The translations under genes and the position numbers were made by a program. A stretch of DNA of 6,733 nt from an uncultured Faecalibacterium sp. (GTDB lineage: Bacteria; Bacillota; Clostridia; Oscillospirales; Ruminococcaceae): positions 1 to 6,733 of the forward strand of contig CALDLZ010000267.1 of the NCBI GenBank assembly GCA_937915335.1. Direction: 5' to 3'. Below the pieces are notes generated by a model. It was not told the DNA's origin, searched no databases, and worked only from the letters and a program-made list of their open reading frames with translations. Below are positions 1-4,895 of this stretch, piece after piece. How positions within the stretch are numbered: position 1 is the first letter of the stretch; each line of letters starts with the position of its first letter.

Positions 1-31
1 CCCCGCGCATCCGCGTTACAGGTTATTTCTT

Positions 32-2065
32 TTACAGGCCCATGCTGGCAGCCAGCTCCACGGCTTCGTCGTAAGCCTTCTGGTAGCTGCCGTCGGGCTG
101 CATTTCCCGGGCGTTGACGTTATCGTGGAGCTGCAATTGCAAAATATCGCTCAGCTTCTGGATGAGGACAGGGTCCTCCACCCGGACACCCACCTCCACA
201 CGGCACTCGGTGTTTCGGGTAAGGAAATCACCGGAAGCGATATAGATGCGGGTCGTGGTGCCATCGTAAAAGCTGTAAATGCGGCCATGCTCAAGGTAGC
301 GGCCCACCAGACTGCGGATGTGCAGGTTCTCAGTCCTGCCCGGCACCCCGGCGCGGACACAGCAGATACCGCGGACGATCATATCAATACGCACGCCCGC
401 ACAGCTGGCTTCTTCGAGCTTGAGGATGATATCACGGTCGGAAATGGAGTTGTTTTTCAGGATCATGGATGCCGGGCGGCCCAGCTTGGCGGCGTTGATG
501 ACCCGATCCATCTCGTCCAACAGAACGCTCTTGAAGCGGAGCGGTGCCACCAGCATGGTCTCGGTTTCCTCGGTCAGCTTCTGCACGGCGAGGTTCTGGA
601 ACACGTTGGAGGCTTCCTCTCCAATGCCCAGATCCGCCGTGATGAAGGAGTAGTCGGTGTAGAGTTCGCTGGTCTTTTCGTTGTAGTTGCCGGTGCCGAT
701 CTGGGTGATGTAGCTGTACCCCTGCGGGCCCTTCTTGGTGATAAGGGTCAGCTTGGAATGCACCTTATAGTCCTCGAAGCCGTAGAGGACAGTACAGCCC
801 GCCTCTTCCAGCTGCTTGGACCAATCAATATTGTTCTGCTCGTCAAAGCGGGCACGCAGCTCCACCAGCGCTACCACTTCCTTGCCGTTTTCGGCTGCCT
901 CCATCAGCGCCTGCACGATCTGGGATTCCCGTGCCATCCGGTACAGGGTCATCTTGATAGAGATGACCTCCGGATCCTGCGCAGCCTTTTTCAGCATGGC
1001 GATGAAGGGACGGATGGACTGGTACGGGTAGCTGAGCAGCACATCGTGCTGCTCCACCTCGGCGGCCAGATCGTAATCCTGAGGCGGCAGCATGGGCCGG
1101 GCGGCGGGATAGAACAGTTCCGGGTGGCCGTCGGCCTCCATCCTGCCGGTAAGCTTGTAGAAGAAGCTCAGGTCCAGCGGGCTCTTCTGGACGAACACCC
1201 GCTTGCGGCCCAGCTCCAGCTTATCGCAGAGGATGCGTTGGATCTCCTGCGGGGCCGTGGGCGTGACCTGCAGACGGACAGCCGCCAGCTTGCGGCGGCG
1301 CTTGAGCAGGTCGGCCATGATCTCGCGGTAGTCGATATCATGGTCCATCATCCCCTCTTTCACGTCAATGTCGGCATTGCGGGTGACACGGAACAGGCAC
1401 TTTTCCTGCACGGCATCCTTGCCGAAGATGAGGGCCGCATAGTGGAGCACCAGTTCTTCGGTCAGAGCGAACTCGGTTTTTTCCTCCCGGCGCACCACGA
1501 GCAGACGCTCCATCTGGCTGGAAATGGGGATCATCCCCAGACTCTGACCCTCTTTCTCCTTGAGCAGGACACCGAGATAGATCTCCTTATTGCGCAGAAA
1601 CGGGAACGGGTGGCGGCTGTCCACGATCTGCGGGCTGAGGATAGGGAACAGCTCGTTCTGGAAATACTTCTTCCAGAAGTGCTCATCCTCCTTGCTCAGG
1701 GTGTTGAAATCCACCTTATGATAGCCGCAGGCGCTCAGATTTTCCAGCGCTTTCTCGTAGTATTTATCGCAGTCTTCCTGCAGACGAGCCACCTTGGGCA
1801 TGATGGCGTTCAGCTGCTCCTCCGCCGTCATGTTGGTCTTGTTCTCGCGCTTATCCTTATCCTTTTTGCTATGTGCAAGGTTGGCGCGCTCCTGCAGGGA
1901 GCCCACACGCACCATGAAAAATTCGTCCAGATTGGAGCCATAGATGGCCAGGAACTTCACCTGCTCGGCCAGCGGGACATTTTTATCCTTGCCCAGCACC
2001 AGCACACGGCGGTTGAAATCCAGCCAGCTGAGTTCGCGGTTGATGAAAATCGTATCCTCTTTCAT
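32..2065 (-). CDS. ppk1: Polyphosphate kinase 1
   Basis: Reversibly transfers the gamma-phosphate of ATP to growing inorganic polyphosphate; usually peripheral to the membrane and active as an oligomer. Full length at 677 residues (E. coli PPK has 688). The N-terminal domain opens with NRELSWLDFNRRVL (9-22) and IYGSNLDEFFMVRV (41-54). The catalytic half shows LYRMA with Arg376 and LRARFDE with Arg406, matching the metal/phosphate-binding arginines of E. coli. KVHSKLTLI (434-442) carries the phosphorylated His436, followed by IGTGNYNEKTSELYTDY (456-472). The C-terminal domain has SLVGRYLEHGRIYSF (585-599) with the second conserved His593. A Lys/Asp-rich stretch at about 65-76 is probably a surface loop. 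The start at 2065 has GGGGAG (2072-2077) 6 nt upstream. It lies 44 nt after comEA with no terminator between, so the two are probably co-transcribed. The stop TAA leaves 31 nt to the window edge, too little to see its terminator. Confidence 0.98.
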   Translation of the reverse strand: MKEDTIFINRELSWLDFNRRVLVLGKDKNVPLAEQVKFLAIYGSNLDEFFMVRVGSLQERANLAHSKKDKDKRENKTNMTAEEQLNAIMPKVARLQEDCDKYYEKALENLSACGYHKVDFNTLSKEDEHFWKKYFQNELFPILSPQIVDSRHPFPFLRNKEIYLGVLLKEKEGQSLGMIPISSQMERLLVVRREEKTEFALTEELVLHYAALIFGKDAVQEKCLFRVTRNADIDVKEGMMDHDIDYREIMADLLKRRRKLAAVRLQVTPTAPQEIQRILCDKLELGRKRVFVQKSPLDLSFFYKLTGRMEADGHPELFYPAARPMLPPQDYDLAAEVEQHDVLLSYPYQSIRPFIAMLKKAAQDPEVISIKMTLYRMARESQIVQALMEAAENGKEVVALVELRARFDEQNNIDWSKQLEEAGCTVLYGFEDYKVHSKLTLITKKGPQGYSYITQIGTGNYNEKTSELYTDYSFITADLGIGEEASNVFQNLAVQKLTEETETMLVAPLRFKSVLLDEMDRVINAAKLGRPASMILKNNSISDRDIILKLEEASCAGVRIDMIVRGICCVRAGVPGRTENLHIRSLVGRYLEHGRIYSFYDGTTTRIYIASGDFLTRNTECRVEVGVRVEDPVLIQKLSDILQLQLHDNVNAREMQPDGSYQKAYDEAVELAASMGL

Positions 2066-2071
2066 TGTTTA

Positions 2072-2077
2072 CTCCCC
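2072..2077 (-). promoter_or_regulatory. Shine-Dalgarno of ppk1
   Basis: GGGGAG on the minus strand, 6 nt before the ppk1 ATG at 2065, in the 44-nt gap after comEA. It supports this start, which also coincides with the expected N terminus of the family (NRELSW within the first 14 residues). Confidence 0.75.
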
Positions 2078-2109
2078 TTTTCCGGACCTGCGGCAGATGC
2101 CGCCACCAT

Positions 2110-2460
2110 TCAGCTCACATAGGCCAGCGTATCCCAGGATCCCACCACCGCTTCGGTCAGGCCGGGCACAGCGGCGGCATCTGCCACCGTGGCAAAACGC
2201 CCGTACTGCTTCCGGTACTCGATGATGGCCCGGGCACGCTGTTCTCCCACCCCCGGCAGGGTGCAGAGGGCCTCCAGCCCGGCGGTGTTCAGATCGACCC
2301 GTGCCAGCTGGATGAGCGGCGTTTCCGAGCCGGTGCTCGCTGACGGTTCCGGCTGACGCGGTGCGGCAAAGCCAAACGCCAGCGCGACGCACACCGCGCA
2401 GGCCAGCACTGTCACCAGCAGGAACTGCCGTTCTGTTTTTGTGAAGCTGATCTTCTCCAT
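2110..2460 (-). CDS. comEA: ComEA-like membrane-anchored helix-hairpin-helix DNA-binding protein
   Basis: ComEA binds double-stranded DNA at the outer face of the membrane and passes it to the ComEC channel during natural transformation. This version has 116 residues: a short charged N terminus (1-12), one membrane helix (about 13-33), a Pro/Ser/Thr-rich linker (34-52), and a ComEA-type double helix-hairpin-helix domain (54-115). That domain carries VDLNTAGLEALCTLPGVGEQ (55-74), AIIEYRKQYGRFATVADA (78-95) and VPGLTEAVV (98-106). It is shorter than B. subtilis ComEA and lacks the additional N-terminal SLBB-like region, so it is a minimal form. The Met at 2460 gives a sensible anchor topology, but no clear Shine-Dalgarno precedes it; an in-frame GTG at 2481 is an alternative (123 residues). 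It lies between a terminator and ppk1, 44 nt from the latter. No comEC or pilus gene is in the window, so a competence role is inferred from family alone; the fold is also found in other DNA-binding proteins. Confidence 0.88.
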   Translation of the reverse strand: MEKISFTKTERQFLLVTVLACAVCVALAFGFAAPRQPEPSASTGSETPLIQLARVDLNTAGLEALCTLPGVGEQRARAIIEYRKQYGRFATVADAAAVPGLTEAVVGSWDTLAYVS

Positions 2461-2484
2461 CCCATTGTACCCGACTTTCACTGA

Positions 2485-2521
2485 AAAAGAAAGCCCTCCG
2501 CGGGGATTTGCAGAGGGCTTT
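2485..2521 (-). terminator. Intrinsic terminator after the HAD gene
   Basis: A 9-bp perfect inverted repeat (2490-2498 and 2513-2521; arm AAAGCCCTC on the plus strand). On the RNA of the minus strand it extends inward by a G-U and two G-C pairs, giving about 12 bp and an 8-nt loop. The 3' arm ends in TTT and is followed by C and five T residues. It begins 9 nt past the HAD stop codon, so it should end the lspA-rluD-HAD transcript. Its T-tract ends only about 25 nt before the comEA start. Confidence 0.88.
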
Positions 2522-2530
2522 ACATAATTT

Positions 2531-3364
2531 TTACGCAGACTGCTCCGCACGGCGCACCATGCCATACAAAAGCTCTGCCGCCGCGCCGGTGTCGTGGTCG
2601 GTCAGGGTCATCTGATGGGCGGCAAGGCGCAGTTCGGGGGCGGCATCCGCGGGGACAACGCTCTCCCCTGCCAGATGGACAAGGTCAAGCATCTGGGCGC
2701 AGTCGGCCAGCACGGTCAGCTGCTCGGCGGAATAGCCCGCCGGAGGGCAGACAGCGTTCAGCATGGCAGTGCCCGAGACAAGGCCCGGGGTCAGCACCAG
2801 CATATCCGGGGCAAGACGCTCGGCGTGCAGGAAGGCCGCCGCGTCTCCCAGCTCCTTTTGCAGGGTGGGCAGAAGAGGCATCTGCTTTTTATCCTGATAG
2901 AACAGGATCCGCAAAACTTCCTCTCCCTTCACGTCAGCGGCATTGCTCAGGACAAAGGGTGTCCATTCCTGCTTGAAGTGGAGCGCCAGCCCTTCGCTCA
3001 TCCGCAGGGCACGGGTGGAACCGTCCCGCATCTGCAAAGCAATGCCCACACCGGACATGGCGGGCAGCTTTTTCAGGACAGTCTCTTCCATCCCCTCAAA
3101 GCTGCACAGGGCGGTGCCGGTGCCCTCGGAGAAATTATAGGCCAGCGTGCCTCCACAGACCAGCGCGGGCGCACTGAGCCGCACCCCGCCCAGCAGAGAG
3201 CGGACAGCCTTGGGCGAGCGCTGAGAGAACACCGTCAGCTTGCCGCCCCGGCTGGCGAAGAGCTGCAGCACATCCCGCTGGAGCTGGGGCAGGTTGCCGG
3301 AAGCATCCAGCAGCAGGTGGTCGAGGTCACAGAGGACTAGGGTTTGATCGATGGTCTGTTTCAT
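2531..3364 (-). CDS. HAD-superfamily (Cof/HAD-IIB-like) protein with degenerate catalytic motifs
   Basis: 277 residues, matching Cof-type HAD phosphatases in length and overall plan. N-terminal motif I is VLCDLDHLLLD (10-20): the nucleophile Asp13 and acid/base Asp15 are kept, but the usual DGT after them is DHL. The motif II region is TVFSQRSPKAV (44-54), with Ser47 where Thr or Ser is expected. The cap domain lies roughly between 80 and 190. The motif III region, TPGLVSGTAML (192-202), lacks the expected Lys of the VSKG signature. Motif IV, LADCAQML (219-226), keeps one Asp (221) but has Gln-Met where Asn-Asp is usual. The C-terminal ADAAPELRLAAHQMT block is like the end of Cof proteins. 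The start at 3364 overlaps the upstream stop as ATGA, so translation is probably coupled. The gene ends with TAA ahead of a terminator. Substrate is unknown; it may be a weak or inactive phosphatase. Family assignment is from motif reading only. Confidence 0.8.
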   Translation of the reverse strand: MKQTIDQTLVLCDLDHLLLDASGNLPQLQRDVLQLFASRGGKLTVFSQRSPKAVRSLLGGVRLSAPALVCGGTLAYNFSEGTGTALCSFEGMEETVLKKLPAMSGVGIALQMRDGSTRALRMSEGLALHFKQEWTPFVLSNAADVKGEEVLRILFYQDKKQMPLLPTLQKELGDAAAFLHAERLAPDMLVLTPGLVSGTAMLNAVCPPAGYSAEQLTVLADCAQMLDLVHLAGESVVPADAAPELRLAAHQMTLTDHDTGAAAELLYGMVRRAEQSA

Positions 3365-4305
3365 AGGGTATTTCCTCCTGTGCGCTGACGGAGCGTGGTC
3401 AAAAAGCGGGTGAAGTAATCCGGCAACTCGGAATCGAACCGCAGGTGCTCGCCCGTGATGGGGTGGATAAAGCCCAGCGTTTTGGCGTGCAGGCACTGGC
3501 CGTGCAGACTGGTGATGCAGTTGTGGGGGCCGTACACCGGGTCACCCGCCACCGGATGGTGGATGGATGCCATGTGGACACGGATCTGGTGGGTGCGGCC
3601 CGTTTTCAGGCGGCATTCCAGCATGGTGAACTCGCCCAGCCGTTCCAGCACCTTGTAGCCGGTGTAGGCGTACTTGGTGTGGGGTTCGCTGGCCGGGTAG
3701 ACCGCCATCTTCTTGCGGTCGGTCTTGCTGCGGCCCAGGTTGCTCTCCACAAAGCCCTCGTCCTGGGCAAAGCCGCCGTAGACGATGGTGTTATAGGCCC
3801 GCTCCACGCTGTGGACGGCCATCTGCTGGGAAAGCCCGATGTGCGTTGCATCGTCCTTTGCCACCACCAACAGGCCGCTGGTATCCTTATCGATGCGATG
3901 GACAATGCCGGGCCGGATCTCGCCGCCAATGCCCGAAAGGCTGCCCTTGCAGTGCCAGAGCAGGGCGTTGACCAGAGTCCCGTCCGGGTTGCCGGGGGCC
4001 GGGTGAACGACCATCCCCTTGGGCTTGTTGACCACCAGCAGATGCTCGTCCTCATACACGATATCCAGCGGGATGTCCTGCGGCACGGCCTCGATGGGCT
4101 TTGCGTCAGGAATTTCCAGCAGGATGATGTCCCCTGCCTTGAGCTTCAGGCTCTTGGCCGGGGCCTTGCCGTTGCAGAGGACATGGCCCTCCGCCACCAG
4201 ATTTTGCAGGGCACTGCGGGAAAGGCCGGTATCCTCGCCGCTCAGGAAGCGGTCGATGCGCTGGCCCGCACCCTCGGCTTCCACGATATATTCACGCTGT
4301 TCCAT
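3361..4305 (-). CDS. rluD: RluA/RluD-family ribosomal large subunit pseudouridine synthase
   Basis: Isomerises specific uridines in RNA to pseudouridine; RluD-type members act on 23S rRNA, and the B. subtilis gene in this position is ylyB. The protein has 314 residues. An N-terminal S4-like RNA-binding domain (about 14-65, QRIDRFL...GHVLCNGK) precedes the catalytic domain. The latter carries VVNKPKGMVVHP (91-102), the active-site motif HRIDKDTSG (136-144) with catalytic Asp139, and RTHQIRVH (237-244). The start at 4305 is supported by AAGGAG (4315-4320) 9 nt upstream, located inside the last codons of lspA. The lspA stop, GCC and this ATG are in one frame, 3 nt apart, suggesting coupled translation. 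The 3' end overlaps the next gene by 4 nt. The exact uridine target cannot be read from the sequence, so the symbol marks the family (rluD versus rluA/rluC types) rather than proven specificity. Confidence 0.93.
   Translation of the reverse strand: MEQREYIVEAEGAGQRIDRFLSGEDTGLSRSALQNLVAEGHVLCNGKAPAKSLKLKAGDIILLEIPDAKPIEAVPQDIPLDIVYEDEHLLVVNKPKGMVVHPAPGNPDGTLVNALLWHCKGSLSGIGGEIRPGIVHRIDKDTSGLLVVAKDDATHIGLSQQMAVHSVERAYNTIVYGGFAQDEGFVESNLGRSKTDRKKMAVYPASEPHTKYAYTGYKVLERLGEFTMLECRLKTGRTHQIRVHMASIHHPVAGDPVYGPHNCITSLHGQCLHAKTLGFIHPITGEHLRFDSELPDYFTRFLTTLRQRTGGNTL
3374..3379 (-). promoter_or_regulatory. Shine-Dalgarno that fixes the HAD gene start
   Basis: AGGAGG on the minus strand, 9 nt before the ATG at 3364. 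It lies within the last codons of the upstream pseudouridine synthase gene (Gly-Gly-Asn-Thr-Leu, stop). It supports starting the HAD gene at 3364 and not at an in-frame Met 44 codons upstream, which would lie deep inside the preceding gene and lacks family similarity. Confidence 0.85.
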
Positions 4306-4308
4306 GGC

Positions 4309-4794
4309 TCACTGCTCCTTCGGAGCCTTCTGGACATCCTCGTGCAGCTCCTCCAGGAAGATGACCAGCACCCAGAGCGCCACACCCACGCAGACACAGA
4401 TATCCGCAAAATTGAAAACGGCGAACCGCATGAACAGCAGGTTGATGTAATCCACCACCTGCCCGTTCAGCACACGGTCGATCAGGTTGCCGATACCGCC
4501 GCCCAGCACAAGGATAAGCGCGGCCTGCTGCAAGCGGTTGTTCCGGCTGCGGAAGAACAGCCAGTAGGCCACCAGCAGCAAAGCGGCACTGGTAGCGACG
4601 ATCAGGAACCGCTGCTTGCCGCTGAGCAGGCTGAACGCCATGCCCTGATTGAGGACGAACCGCAGTTCCACCACATGGGGGATCAGCGGCATGGCTCCCA
4701 CCGGCTGCAGGGCACTGACGGCCCAGAGTTTGATGGCCTGATCGATGCCGATCAGCGCCGCAACGCACAGCAGATTGAAGATCACGAATGCCAT
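4309..4794 (-). CDS. lspA: Lipoprotein signal peptidase (signal peptidase II)
   Basis: Aspartic membrane protease (family A8) that removes the signal peptide from diacylglyceryl-modified prolipoproteins in the cytoplasmic membrane. The 161-residue length is normal. Family motifs are all visible: DQAIK near residue 18, NQGMAFSLL (49-57), GGGIGNLIDR (98-107) with the first catalytic Asp at 106, VVDYINL (113-119), and FNFAD (127-131) with the second catalytic Asp at 131. Four hydrophobic stretches fit four membrane helices, at about 3-22, 62-81, 89-105 and 130-148. The frame is open well upstream, but Met at 4794 is chosen because the homologous protein begins there and GGGAG lies 7 nt ahead of it. 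The first membrane helix starts almost at the N terminus. The gene follows the ileS terminator and is spaced 3 nt from the next gene, so it probably heads the lspA-rluD-HAD cluster. No convincing promoter is visible in its short leader. Confidence 0.97.
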   Translation of the reverse strand: MAFVIFNLLCVAALIGIDQAIKLWAVSALQPVGAMPLIPHVVELRFVLNQGMAFSLLSGKQRFLIVATSAALLLVAYWLFFRSRNNRLQQAALILVLGGGIGNLIDRVLNGQVVDYINLLFMRFAVFNFADICVCVGVALWVLVIFLEELHEDVQKAPKEQ

Positions 4795-4809
4795 AAATAC
4801 ACTCCCAAC

Positions 4810-4826
4810 GGCGGCGCGCTGCCGCC
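4810..4826 (-). other. Small GC hairpin in the lspA leader
   Basis: Perfect 6-bp inverted repeat, GGCGGC (4810-4815) and GCCGCC (4821-4826), with a 5-nt loop. It lies between the ileS terminator and lspA, 3 nt upstream of the likely lspA Shine-Dalgarno GGGAG (4802-4806). There is no T-tract after it, so it is not a second terminator. It could influence access of ribosomes to lspA, but GC-rich sequence forms such hairpins often by chance. Confidence 0.3.
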
Positions 4827-4840
4827 TGTGTTCTGATACC

Positions 4841-4875
4841 AAAAAGCGGCGCTCCCTGCTCGAAAGGAGCGCCGC
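4841..4875 (-). terminator. Intrinsic terminator after ileS
   Basis: A perfect 10-bp inverted repeat (4846-4855 and 4866-4875, arm GCGGCGCTCC on the plus strand) encloses a 10-nt loop. On the minus strand the stem is followed directly by five T residues (4841-4845). It starts 20 nt past the ileS stop, as expected of a Rho-independent terminator for ileS. Only 46 nt separate the T-tract from the lspA start codon. Confidence 0.9.
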
Positions 4876-4895
4876 AGCGTTTATTTCAGGAAAGC

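Noticed and set aside
1..31. Possible start of another gene or the ppk1 terminator
   Set aside because: An ATG on the minus strand at position 10 has no ribosome binding site, and the short CGCG repeats do not form a convincing terminator. Too little sequence is present to decide.
125..2122. 665-codon open frame on the plus strand across ppk1
   Set aside because: It is in codon register with ppk1, so its stops arise only where ppk1 uses TTA, CTA or TCA, codons avoided in this GC3-rich genome. The predicted protein is His/Leu/Gln-rich with no recognisable domain, while ppk1 has every family motif.
2464..2469. TACAAT as a comEA promoter -10 element
   Set aside because: The spacer to any -35 candidate is poor (TTTCTT at 17 nt), and transcription would begin within the start codon. 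Kept only as a comment, not as a feature.
2594..3340. 248-codon open frame on the plus strand across the HAD gene
   Set aside because: Also in codon register with the minus-strand gene; low-complexity Gly/Gln/His composition and no domain.
3365..3496. 44-residue N-terminal extension of the HAD protein
   Set aside because: It would overlap the coding end of the pseudouridine synthase by more than 130 nt, has no HAD similarity, and a strong AGGAGG supports the start at 3364.
3445..4836. 463-codon open frame on the plus strand across rluD and lspA
   Set aside because: Same in-register antisense effect. It runs through both genes because lspA and rluD share one frame and the gap is exactly one codon. 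No domain seen.
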